DNA from: 2-02-FULL-38-15 sp964645555
GTDB taxonomy: Bacteria; Patescibacteriota; Microgenomatia; Daviesbacterales; UBA10151
NCBI GenBank assembly: GCA_964645555.1
Contig: CAZYBP010000009.1
Span: 1-26,839, forward strand
Direction of reading: 5' to 3'
Length of the DNA: 26,839 bases
Part shown: one piece after another, positions 7,101 through 14,273 of the stretch
How positions within the stretch are numbered: position 1 is the first letter of the stretch
Layout: every line of letters starts with the position of its first letter
Made by a program: the position numbers and the translations under genes
Notes under the pieces: generated by a model
Database searches by the model: none
Told to the model about the DNA's origin: nothing
The model's input: only the letters and a program-made list of their open reading frames with translations

Positions 7101-8120
7101 TTATCTTACTAATCTAACAGGTTTGTCTAAAATTTCTTCTTTAATACCTGGATAATATGGGGTTAATTGGAGAAGATTTCCGGAATTAAAGATTCTTATT
7201 ATCCTCAAGCCGTCAATTAAGGCTTGATCTTGGTTTTGTGTAGTTTTATTCATGCCCTGAGATATCCTGCCTAATTCTAAAGCAAAGGCCGGTAAATCCG
7301 AATTTCTATGCATAGCTAAGTAGTTATCAGAAGAGAATTTAACCCAATCTAGCATATCCCGCAAATAAGAGGCACGCGGATAAATCATTATAACTGGTAG
7401 ATTTTCTCGAGAAGCAATATAGGATGAAACTACATCTGTAGCCATTTCATCAAATCTATCAAAGAATACGGTGTAACTTTGATCAGGATTTATACCTGTA
7501 AAAGTAAATGCATTTAGAACAAGTAAATCTGGGTAATCTATTTTAGGAGTAACAATAGAATTATCATTGATTACTTTTCCTAAAGCTCTATCTTCTTTCA
7601 TAGTAGTATCAAAATGGCCAATCTCGTGAGCAAAACCACTTCTGAGATACACTATGCCCGGGGCGCTTTGATTGACTTCAGGATGTTTAATACTTTTATT
7701 ACTTTCAAATGAACCAAAATTAAACTCGATTTTACCCACTGTTTTTGTAACAGGATTAACTACAACTTTTCCAGGTTCTTGTACAGTAGCTTTCCTTTGA
7801 GAAATATCATAAGTTAAAGCTAAATTAGATAAGATTTTATCTTGACTTAATCCAGAACCAGAAAATTGAGTATATGCTCCAACCCAAAGAGGTGTCACAT
7901 AATTTACAGCGGCCTCCTTACTTAACGGCGTAGTTGAATAAAGTTGATCGACTCTTCTTAGTTGTTCAGATAGAGGAAGATTTTTAATCTCATCGAAAAA
8001 CCTTGGTTCGTTTACTTTTGTAGGACCGCACGCACTAAGTATCTCAGGTGCGATACCTAAGACAACAGCTAACTTGCCTGCTTTCTCTAAGAATTCTCTT
8101 CTTGAGTATCGTTCACTCAT
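7101..8120 (-). CDS. Tat-type lipoprotein with zincin metallopeptidase motif
   Basis: 339 aa from the ATG at 8120. That start is chosen because AGGAGG lies 12 nt upstream and because the frame upstream would begin with a TTG and lack a signal. The N-terminus YSRREFLEKAGKLAVVLGI has a twin-arginine signal, followed by a lipobox ending at Cys31 (LSAC), so the protein should be exported folded and lipid-anchored. The HEIGH motif (H165, E166, H169) is a zinc-metallopeptidase site; acidic residues E225/D229 in FDEMATD could supply the third ligand. It is the last gene of a three-gene operon, and its ATG overlaps the stop of the 124-aa gene. The substrate is unknown. The metallopeptidase call rests on the motif and its setting. 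Confidence 0.7.
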   Translation of the reverse strand: MSERYSRREFLEKAGKLAVVLGIAPEILSACGPTKVNEPRFFDEIKNLPLSEQLRRVDQLYSTTPLSKEAAVNYVTPLWVGAYTQFSGSGLSQDKILSNLALTYDISQRKATVQEPGKVVVNPVTKTVGKIEFNFGSFESNKSIKHPEVNQSAPGIVYLRSGFAHEIGHFDTTMKEDRALGKVINDNSIVTPKIDYPDLLVLNAFTFTGINPDQSYTVFFDRFDEMATDVVSSYIASRENLPVIMIYPRASYLRDMLDWVKFSSDNYLAMHRNSDLPAFALELGRISQGMNKTTQNQDQALIDGLRIIRIFNSGNLLQLTPYYPGIKEEILDKPVRLVR

Positions 8121-8487
8121 TTTGATTGATATCCTCCTGTTTGTCACCAAGAATTAAAGTAATGATTCTATTAGCTTCAGCTATATCTTCAGCCTTTGTT
8201 AGAGGTTGTTTCTTAAATTGATCAGAGGTGTAATAATCTATAAAACTATCAACCTGTCCTTGTAACTCCAAATCTGGAATTTCACCTTTTCTAAGGCCTT
8301 GTTCAAGAACGCTAACCACTCCCATCCACCAATTACGTCTAACTTTATACAATTTCTGCGGTGATAAACCATTTAATATTTCTTCAGGAATTTCATCACT
8401 ACAATCATCTCTTAAAAACCTCAAACAATCTTGAAAACTAAGCTGCTTAAAACTGGGATGTTGTTCTCTTAGGCTTTCTTTTTCCAT
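8113..8487 (-). CDS. Hypothetical protein, operon middle gene
   Basis: 124 aa, helical and charged, no signal or membrane segment, family not recognised. It starts 5 nt after the stop of the 259-aa gene, and its TGA overlaps the start of the zincin lipoprotein by 8 nt, so it is co-translated with it. A tight link of this kind suggests a shared process, but the sequence itself gives no function. Confidence 0.65.
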   Translation of the reverse strand: MEKESLREQHPSFKQLSFQDCLRFLRDDCSDEIPEEILNGLSPQKLYKVRRNWWMGVVSVLEQGLRKGEIPDLELQGQVDSFIDYYTSDQFKKQPLTKAEDIAEANRIITLILGDKQEDINQNE

Positions 8488-8492
8488 GGTTA

Positions 8493-9272
8493 TTAGACTA
8501 CGACAGGTAATGGTTCTTTAGCTGGATCATTTGGAACTTCTGGTTGGTCCATATCTCCTCCGTTATTTAAACGGCGAAAAGTAACTTTTATTGTCCGTAG
8601 TTTTGCAAGGTCTAAAGGCAACCAAACAAAAGTAACCCTACCAACATCCATTTTTTCAAATTCTTCTATTTCTTCTTTTGTAAGAGGGCCATCTAAATCT
8701 TCTTCAGCCTCTTCGATTTCCTTATAATTAAATAAATTTTTCTCCACAATATATAACTCTTTGCCACCTTCCTCTAAATAACGCATACACCTTTTTACTA
8801 GCGGTCTGTTTTGATTCCAGACAAGTATATATTTTTCTTTACCTAATTCAACGTCAGTAAAGGTTTCTAAAAGTTTTGCATATTGGCCTGGATTGTACAT
8901 GAGAAAAGCAAAACGGAGTATACAAGGTTCTTCTGTAAACTCTTCCTGTCCATTTCCTCGATATACTGATTCAAAATTAGTTTCTCCAAGAGGTTTTTCT
9001 ACTGGCTTACAATTTTTACCTACCAATGATTGCATCCAACTTGTAGGTTCATCCGTTATCACATCAATAAAGCCATTGAGTCCATCCAGAGATATTCCTT
9101 TGCGCAAAGCGAGACCATATTCGTAATCTTCTGTAATCCAGGGCACCTTTTGTCCTTTTGGTGCATGAAAGAAATCACGCACCCCTTTAAATGGTCTATA
9201 AGCTATATCAAAACGAACTTCTTCAAATTCTCTATTTTTATCTGGTTCTGGCCCGAGTCTCTCTCTAGACAT
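8493..9272 (-). CDS. Hypothetical protein, operon first gene
   Basis: 259 aa, soluble, acidic in the middle (EEIEEAEEDLDGPLTKEEI at about 186-205), ending in a Pro/Glu-rich tail. The family is not recognised. Strand-rich stretches such as RVTFVWLPLDLAKLRTIKVT alternate with helices. Its ATG lies 9 nt after a TATAAT box, so the message is probably leaderless. It opens the operon that ends with the Tat lipoprotein and is divergent from the coupling-ATPase gene. Confidence 0.65.
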   Translation of the reverse strand: MSRERLGPEPDKNREFEEVRFDIAYRPFKGVRDFFHAPKGQKVPWITEDYEYGLALRKGISLDGLNGFIDVITDEPTSWMQSLVGKNCKPVEKPLGETNFESVYRGNGQEEFTEEPCILRFAFLMYNPGQYAKLLETFTDVELGKEKYILVWNQNRPLVKRCMRYLEEGGKELYIVEKNLFNYKEIEEAEEDLDGPLTKEEIEEFEKMDVGRVTFVWLPLDLAKLRTIKVTFRRLNNGGDMDQPEVPNDPAKEPLPVVV

Positions 9273-9281
9273 AGTTGCAGG

Positions 9282-9310
9282 ATTATACCAACTATGGGAT
9301 TAATAAGCAA
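9282..9310 (-). promoter_or_regulatory. Promoter of the three-gene operon
   Basis: TTGCTT (9310-9305), a 17-nt spacer and TATAAT (9287-9282) with an extended TGG just upstream. Only 9 nt separate the -10 from the ATG at 9272. Confidence 0.7.
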
Positions 9311-9402
9311 AATGAGGAATTTCTCCTTTACAATCATGAATAATTTGCTATTATCTTGGGTAGTTAATAGTTTTTCCTGTCCTAAAAGCCTGTCCAATTA
9401 AA

Positions 9403-10755
9403 ATGACAAATATAGACTGGCAAAAATTGGGAGCTGGATATTTAATAAACGAAGCTTTTCTGCAAATAAAGCAGTTTTTTATTAATCTCTCTTTCCAGGA
9501 TTCATTTTTTCTTTCTCCGTTATTTTTGATTAGCCTTATTAGTTTGACAGCTTTATTGGTATTACTTCGCAGAATATATGTTTTTAGGAAATCATTTAAA
9601 GAGCAGTCAATTCTTTTAGAGCTTACACCGCCTTCTTTCACCGAAAAAGAGTCTTATACTACCGATCAGCTTTTTTCAATCATTCATTCTTTGGGAAACC
9701 AAAGATCTATTAAGGATAAACTTTTAGGGATTAAAATCAGATTTTCTCTTGAAATAGTTTCAAGTAAAAATGAGGGTATCAGATATTTAATCAGAACTTC
9801 ACCTAGAAGGGTTAATACTTTAAGAAAAAGTTTATTAGCGTATCTTCCTCATTTAAGAGTTAAAACAGTCAATGAATATTTATCAGAAAATCCGGATAGT
9901 TTTAAAAAATATTTTTACAAGATCATCCAATTCAAACTTTCCAAACATTTTGCTTTTTCGCTTAAAAGACAAAGCGAGTTAGATAAGCACGACCCAATTG
10001 CATATATTACCGGCCAGATGACTAAACTTGATCCGGGTGAATTAATTTCTCTCCAGCTTGTCCTGTCCCCTGCAAAAGCTAAAGACACTAAAAAGATATC
10101 AAAACTTATTTCATCTAACGGTGATGTTATCAAATACTTAAAAACGCCCTGGTTTCTAAAATGGATTTTATATAACTCTTATAGAGTCCCTTCCACGAAA
10201 TCTCCTTCTGAGCTGGAAATAGCCAAATCGATTGATTCTAAAATTAACCAACCATTGTTTGAGACATCTATAAGATTGCTGATGGTTTTTAGAGATAAGA
10301 ATGATTTACTCGAGCGAGAACAAGGTTTTAAGTCTTCATTTTCAACTTTTGCATCAACTGGATACCAAGCACTTAAAAGTTACAGATTTCTGAATATCAA
10401 TAAAATAAAGCGACTTCTGTTTTTTCTCTTTAATAAAAGGTTACTATCACAAACTTCGATTCTTTCTATATCCGAAATTTCAGGAATATATCATTTTCCT
10501 TTTACCAGTATGACTAATACTGAGAATTTAGTTAAATCTCACAGCAAAAACCTACCTGCTCCGTTATCCCTTAAAAAAGGGAATAAATATCATGTTGTCT
10601 TCGGCAAAAATAATTATGGAGAAACTAAAACTGAAATAGGTTTGACTGAAGAAGAAAGAGAAACGCATATGTATATTATCGGAAGAACAGGTTCGGGTAA
10701 AACTACTATGATGTTTTCCATGGCTAAAAATGATATTGAAAAAGGTCAGGGTATG
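9403..10755 (+). CDS. VirD4/TraG-like conjugative coupling ATPase, cut by gap
   Basis: 451 codons are visible before the N-gap. One membrane helix lies at about 33-55 (LSPLFLISLISLTALLVLL), followed by a long alpha/beta region of about 370 residues, then the P-loop GRTGSGKT at 427-434. This layout (N-terminal anchor, large lead domain, late Walker A) fits the TraG/TraD/VirD4-type DNA-transfer ATPases seen in Patescibacteria. Walker B and the whole C-terminal ATPase half are missing because the sequence stops at the gap, so the apparent stop past the gap is an artefact. Its presence next to a serine integrase suggests an integrative, possibly mobilisable, element. Confidence 0.75.
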
Positions 10756-10765
10756 NNNNNNNNNN
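10756..10765. other. Assembly gap 1 (10 N)
   Basis: The coupling ATPase enters from the left and an HsdR-like gene enters from the right on the other strand; both lose their C-terminal parts here. The true missing length is likely several kb, not 10 bases. Confidence 0.95.
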
Positions 10766-11262
10766 ATTTGGTAGGGACGATCGGAGATATCACGATCAAT
10801 GAGTTCTTGTGAGATTGGTTTTTCGTTTTTTCTTAAAAAAAGTAATCGTTCTAAGTCTTTTTTTGTCGGGAAACCATAAACTTTTCTTGGAGGAGTTTTC
10901 TCGGTATCCCAAAAATATATATCGTGCCCATTTGTATAAAAAACAAAAGGCATATCTTTACCTGAATTTTTTTGAATGTTTACTGCATATTGTCGGGCTT
11001 GTTCTTGACCTATTCGGGCATCTTTAGATGTCTTTTTTGCTTCAACAACAGCTAACGGATAACCATTGTCACCTAATAAAACATAGTCAGCATATTGAAA
11101 GCCTTGATGTTCATGTTCAGGTTCTTCAATACCTTCTGGTAAACCAACCCAAATATCAAGCTCTGAGGTGACTTGTGATGGATCATTTACATTCCAACCA
11201 GCCTTTGCAAGACGTAGGTCGATGATGTTCTGTCGTGTCTTAGCTTCATTTATGTCTGGCAT
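10766..11262 (-). CDS. hsdR: Type I restriction enzyme R subunit (HsdR), N-terminal fragment
   Basis: About 165 N-terminal residues up to the gap. The HSDR_N nuclease domain is clear: ADY (D59), then VVEAKKT (E74, K76) make the PD-(D/E)XK site, followed by the family-typical DARIGQEQARQYA, FYTNGHDIYFWD and RKVYGFP. The intact protein would continue with a DEAD-type translocase of several hundred residues, lost in the gap. No hsdM or hsdS lies upstream; a deaminase gene starts 78 bp away on the other strand. A TAAAAT box ends 9 nt before the ATG (leaderless pattern). Confidence 0.85.
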
Positions 11263-11340
11263 AATGGATCAATTTTAGCAAAAAATCATGTTATAAGATA
11301 GGAGAAAACTAGGCATAGAAGTTATATAATCATAATTAGT

Positions 11341-11820
11341 ATGAGTTCTGACGAAGACAAAAATTATCTTAAGAGGGCAATTGAACTTGCCAAAGTATCA
11401 GCTGAAAAAGGCGGTTTTCCGGCAGGTGCGCTTGTGGTAAAGGATGGAAAAGTTATTGCTGAAGGAATTAGTATTGGTAATATTATAAATGATCCGACAA
11501 GTCACGCTGAAACTGCTTCTATCAGAGAAGCATGTAAAATTATTCAAACTACAAATCTTGTAGGAGCTACCCTATATGGAAGTCTTCAATGTTGCGTCAT
11601 GTGTCTTTCTGTAGCTAATTGGGCTGGTATTTCAAGAATTGTTTCAGCATGCAGAAAAACGCCTGACATGGTAACTAAGGGTTATTATGAAGGAATTGCG
11701 AGCGTTCAAGAACTTAATCAACTTAATACCAGAAAAATAGACCTTGAGTATATTCTTGACTTTGAACAGGAATCCTTAAAAATAATAAAAGACTGGGAAG
11801 ATAAGCAAAATACTCCTTAA
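11341..11820 (+). CDS. Nucleoside/base deaminase (CDA superfamily)
   Basis: 159 aa. HAE (H55-A-E57) and C85-V-M-C88 are the zinc and proton-shuttle residues of the cytidine deaminase fold; FPAGALVVKDGKVIAEG and NDPTSHAE are typical of guanine deaminase-like and tRNA-adenosine deaminase-like members. The usual Pro before the first Cys is replaced by Cys84, giving QCCVMC. The length and the C-terminal LEYILDFEQESLKIIKDW helix fit guanine-deaminase-like proteins better than TadA. The substrate cannot be fixed from sequence. TATAAT (11325-11330) lies 10 nt before the ATG. Confidence 0.8.
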   Translation: MSSDEDKNYLKRAIELAKVSAEKGGFPAGALVVKDGKVIAEGISIGNIINDPTSHAETASIREACKIIQTTNLVGATLYGSLQCCVMCLSVANWAGISRIVSACRKTPDMVTKGYYEGIASVQELNQLNTRKIDLEYILDFEQESLKIIKDWEDKQNTP

Positions 11821-11821
11821 T

Positions 11822-11850
11822 TTGTTTCGACAATCGTCCTTTGCTATAAT
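11822..11850 (+). promoter_or_regulatory. Promoter of the XRE gene
   Basis: TTGTTT (11822-11827), a 17-nt spacer and TATAAT (11845-11850); the ATG follows 8 nt later, so the transcript should be leaderless. It starts right after the deaminase stop. Confidence 0.65.
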
Positions 11851-11858
11851 ATCTACAT

Positions 11859-12084
11859 ATGGATAGTCCAAAAGATTTAAAAAATTTAGGTCGNNNNNNN
11901 NNNTCTAGGTCGTAAAATAAAAGAAGCTAGGGAAAAGAAAAAAATGACCCAGGCTCAAGTGGCAGAAAAAGCTGGTATGAATACGAACTATTATGCCGTT
12001 ATTGAGCGTGGTGAAATAAATCCTTCTTACGAAACCTTAAAAAAGATTGCCGAAGCCCTGGATATAAAATCCCTAACTTTCTAA
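11859..12084 (+). CDS. Small XRE-family HTH regulator, interrupted by gap 2
   Basis: The frame starts MDSPKDLKNLGR, meets the N-gap at 11894-11903, and resumes as LGRKIKEAREKKKMTQAQVA through a canonical HTH (MTQAQVAEKAGMNTNYYAVIERG) to a TAA stop. TTAGGTCG occurs just left of the gap and CTAGGTCG just right, so the contig ends probably overlap and no codon is missing; the joined protein would be about 68 aa. Single-domain XRE proteins of this size are typical of antitoxin or phage-type repressors. It is tail-to-tail with the PLD gene, with overlapping stops. Confidence 0.85.
11894..11903. other. Assembly gap 2 (10 N), probably an overlap
   Basis: The flanks share TAGGTCG and keep the same protein reading (LGR before, LGR after). 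The most economical reading is that the two contigs overlap here and the Ns are an artefact. Confidence 0.8.
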
Positions 12085-12533
12085 AGAAATTTCTTTAATT
12101 TCAAAAAATTAAACATCTGTATTGCTAATTCCTGATCTTCAATTCTTCTCATTATCTCCCGACTTCGTGTTTGAGATAAAATGTTTAAACTTCCTTCCCA
12201 AAGGATTTTTTTATCTAAAATAGCCAGTTTTCGATGATGATTACCTAAACATAGCAAAACCTGTATTCCTACCGTTTCACACCATTTAATAGCATTTTCA
12301 GATTGAGGTTCCATAAACTCCTCATGTTCTTTTGGATCACGGGTCATAATATAGATTTTTACTCCTCTTTTAAGTAATTTTGTAAAAATACGATCAAACG
12401 TTCTCATTCGTAAATCAGTAATAAATGGGGATTCAATAATTACTTCATTTTGGCATTTCTCCAGGTCTTGCAAGAACGTTTGATAAAATGTCTTTTCGTC
12501 AAACAGGCTAGAAAAGGTTGTCATAACGCTCAT
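12081..12533 (-). CDS. PLD-superfamily (HKD) nuclease-like protein
   Basis: 150 aa. One HxKx4D motif is complete (H100, K102, D107 in HRKLAILD), followed by GSLNILSQ, the usual partner motif. A single HKD motif implies a dimer, as in Nuc-type endonucleases. The first half (VIIESPFIT, RGVKIYIMTRDP) matches the PLD-like fold found at the end of some helicases and restriction proteins. The start is set by GAGGAGG 7 nt before the ATG. The ATG overlaps the stop of a preceding 58-codon frame (ATGA), so it is coupled to it, and both follow the HicBA pair on the same strand. Confidence 0.8.
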   Translation of the reverse strand: MSVMTTFSSLFDEKTFYQTFLQDLEKCQNEVIIESPFITDLRMRTFDRIFTKLLKRGVKIYIMTRDPKEHEEFMEPQSENAIKWCETVGIQVLLCLGNHHRKLAILDKKILWEGSLNILSQTRSREIMRRIEDQELAIQMFNFLKLKKFL

Positions 12534-12706
12534 TTCTCATCCTCCTCTGCTTGATAAAGATCCATTAACTTGCTAAAATGAGATAGGTAGTTGAGCAGGA
12601 TTAGTTCAAAATAATTTGCGTGTCCCGCTCCAAGAGAATTTAGATTGTTAGGACAGGCTAAACTCAAATGCTTAAACCAGAATTGGTTGACTGTGGAAAT
12701 TGTTAT
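12530..12706 (-). CDS. Small open frame coupled to the PLD gene (start unclear)
   Basis: 58 sense codons between the hicA stop and the PLD start, in the same frame as hicA and separated from it only by its TAG. The peptide (STVNQFWFKHLSLACPNN ... YLSHFSKLMDLYQAEEDEK) has protein-like composition, and its TGA overlaps the PLD ATG. No ATG, GTG or TTG start exists before codon 14 (a TTG). It could be a small protein starting at TTG or a rare ATT, the remnant of a longer gene, or a read-through extension of HicA. I do not recognise it. Confidence 0.4.
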   Translation of the reverse strand: MTISTVNQFWFKHLSLACPNNLNSLGAGHANYFELILLNYLSHFSKLMDLYQAEEDEK

Positions 12707-12937
12707 CTAAATCTTTTTTAGAATTTCTAAATATTCTTCGTGACTAATACCCAAAGTTCTCAAATTATTTCGAATGATAAAAACAGGTAAACTTTTGTAG
12801 GTAGGTAATATAACTGGTCTTTTAAGATCTGGTCTCCAATATACTCTATGATCACCTTTTTGTCTTTGATATTTACATCCAACATACAATAAGAATTTTT
12901 CAAACTCTTTCCAGTTTAAAGGAGTGATATTAGGCAT
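12707..12937 (-). CDS. hicA: HicA-type toxin (YcfA-like mRNA interferase)
   Basis: 76 aa from the ATG at 12937, which overlaps the hicB stop by 8 nt and is preferred over the longer frame. The sequence NWKEFEKFLLYVGCKYQRQK, GDHRVYW (active His) and the C-terminal RNNLRTLGISHEEYL match the HicA/YcfA double-stranded RNA-binding-like fold. In the family it cleaves mRNA and is neutralised by HicB. Here the antitoxin comes first, the reverse of the classic hicAB order but common. Confidence 0.85.
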   Translation of the reverse strand: MPNITPLNWKEFEKFLLYVGCKYQRQKGDHRVYWRPDLKRPVILPTYKSLPVFIIRNNLRTLGISHEEYLEILKKI

Positions 12938-13232
12938 ATTTAACAGGGAGACCTGAAATGGAAAATTGCTGAGTTTTACTAGAAACAACTACAGGAGGAG
13001 TAAACTCATTTTTATACTTTTGCCAACCAAGTTCAGTCAAAACTTCATCTATGGTACCTTTTTCATTGATCTCTTCAAAGAAGATTTGTACTGCTTCCTC
13101 AAATCGCTGTTGAGCTTCTTCAAAAGTATCTCCGACAGTAGATAGATCTAAAGCAGGGGTATAAGCAATGAAGCTATCACCTTCCCTGAGGATATTAACT
13201 GGTAATGCAAAGTTAAAACGAGTATTAGTCAT
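12930..13232 (-). CDS. hicB: HicB-type antitoxin
   Basis: 100 aa. The HicB fold is clear: REGDSFIAYTPALDLSTVGD, then TFEEAQQRFEEAVQIFFEEI. It would bind and block the downstream HicA. No C-terminal ribbon-helix-helix or HTH domain is evident; the tail is short. TATAAT (plus strand 13241-13246) lies 8 nt before the ATG, so the message should be leaderless. Confidence 0.85.
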   Translation of the reverse strand: MTNTRFNFALPVNILREGDSFIAYTPALDLSTVGDTFEEAQQRFEEAVQIFFEEINEKGTIDEVLTELGWQKYKNEFTPPVVVSSKTQQFSISGLPVKYA

Positions 13233-13253
13233 ATATTTGTATTATACACATTT

Positions 13254-13427
13254 CTATATAAGTTTTCTCTGGTTAATTATGCTGAAAGTTTTTACGTCAG
13301 CAATTGAAACTGTCCTCAGATGGTTTTTCAGAATCTCTAGCTGATAAACTAATAATTTAGCTTCCTCAGAGGTATCATTAAACAAGCCTAGAAGTACGGC
13401 TGAAATTTCCTCACCCGCTCTGAACAT
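13254..13427 (-). CDS. Small hypothetical protein, doubtful
   Basis: 57 aa from the ATG at 13427 (a longer frame would start at 13463 but would then contain the hairpin at 13435-13450). The predicted peptide is helical (SEEAKLLVYQLEILKNHLRT). It overlaps the region upstream of the hicB promoter. No Shine-Dalgarno site or clear promoter was seen. It may be a real small gene or a chance frame. Confidence 0.3.
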   Translation of the reverse strand: MFRAGEEISAVLLGLFNDTSEEAKLLVYQLEILKNHLRTVSIADVKTFSIINQRKLI

Positions 13428-13460
13428 GAAAAGACCTCGGTTTGCCGAGGCTTCTTTGTT
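13427..13460 (-). terminator. GC-rich hairpin flanked by A- and T-runs
   Basis: CCTCGG (13435-13440), a 4-nt loop and CCGAGG (13445-13450). On the minus strand it is followed by TCTTTTC; on the plus strand by CTTCTTTG. It looks like a bidirectional intrinsic terminator, or an attenuator for the small frame downstream. It lies 190 nt beyond the LigT-like gene on the minus strand. Confidence 0.55.
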
Positions 13461-13463
13461 CAT

Positions 13464-13643
13464 AGGGTTGGCAGGGAACTGTGACTTAATGAGCGATTAG
13501 CGATTTAGTTCACTAATTTCGACCCGAGCGAGAAATTACAAGGTTTCCTTACTCCCCTCACCTACTAACAAGCTTAATATGTCTTCCCTTGAGGGAACTT
13601 TTGTGCCTAAATAGGTCCGTATTAATTGCAATTTGGATGGATT
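13464..13643. other. Gene-free stretch with hairpins
   Basis: No gene seen. TAATTTC (13514-13520) pairs with GAAATTA (13532-13538), and TTCCCT..AGGGAA forms another small hairpin near 13580-13595. It could be the 3' untranslated region of the LigT-like gene or a small RNA. Confidence 0.35.
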
Positions 13644-14216
13644 TTATCTAACTATGAAAATGAATAATTTTTCGTGATATTCTGGCTTTTTTGTAGTATC
13701 AACTCCATATAAAACTATTTCCGTAATATCAAATGTCCAACTTACTTTTTTAAGTCTGGAAGTTAATTCTGCCTTGGAAGCTTGAAATGCAGTTTGAGCT
13801 TCCGGATCTCCTACCCAAGCCACCGTAAGGTGAGGATGAAATGGCAGGTTATTATCGTAAGCAGAATAAATAGATAGGCTTTTTGAAATTACCTTATTAA
13901 ATTTCTGCAACTCCGGTGGATATTGAACATCTACAAATAGTATTCTTGGCTTATCCTCTCCAAAATACCCAAAACTGCCAACCTTTAATTTAGCTCCTTT
14001 TAGTATCTCTAAATGTTTTTTAACATCTTTTGCTATTTCCGGCAAAGCAGATTGAGACTGTTTGTCTAAGTAATAAACAGTGATATGGGGAGTTTTAGGG
14101 TGGGTTGTTTTAAATAAAGGACTGATTTGGGAAACATCAGCCTGTAAAGTTTCAAAATCCTGTTGATATTTTTGAGGGAGAGGGATTCCGATGAAATATG
14201 AACTATAATTTTTCAT
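13644..14216 (-). CDS. LigT/2H-phosphoesterase (2'-5' RNA ligase-like)
   Basis: 190 aa. Two HxT motifs define the 2H family: H44-I-T46 (TPHITVYYL) and H129-L-T131 (FHPHLTVAWVG). The spacing of about 85 residues and the total length are typical of bacterial ThpR/LigT proteins, which hydrolyse cyclic 2',3'-phosphates and can join tRNA halves in vitro. A TATACT box ends 6 nt before the ATG (plus strand 14223-14228), so translation is probably leaderless. It is divergent from the 289-aa gene. Confidence 0.85.
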   Translation of the reverse strand: MKNYSSYFIGIPLPQKYQQDFETLQADVSQISPLFKTTHPKTPHITVYYLDKQSQSALPEIAKDVKKHLEILKGAKLKVGSFGYFGEDKPRILFVDVQYPPELQKFNKVISKSLSIYSAYDNNLPFHPHLTVAWVGDPEAQTAFQASKAELTSRLKKVSWTFDITEIVLYGVDTTKKPEYHEKLFIFIVR

Positions 14217-14235
14217 GACAGCAGTATATCAAATT

Positions 14236-14264
14236 TTGACTTTTTAGGCTTGTAGGGCTACAAT
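14236..14264 (+). promoter_or_regulatory. Promoter of the 289-aa gene
   Basis: TTGACT (14236-14241), a 17-nt spacer and TACAAT (14259-14264). The ATG follows 9 nt later. Confidence 0.7.
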
Positions 14265-14273
14265 CCAGTTGTT

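Noticed and set aside
12624..12632. 9-bp match to the 3' end of tRNA-Gly (CCCGCTCCA) as a possible second attachment site
   Set aside because: A 9-bp match is expected by chance at appreciable frequency in 27 kb, and it lies inside a coupled coding frame.
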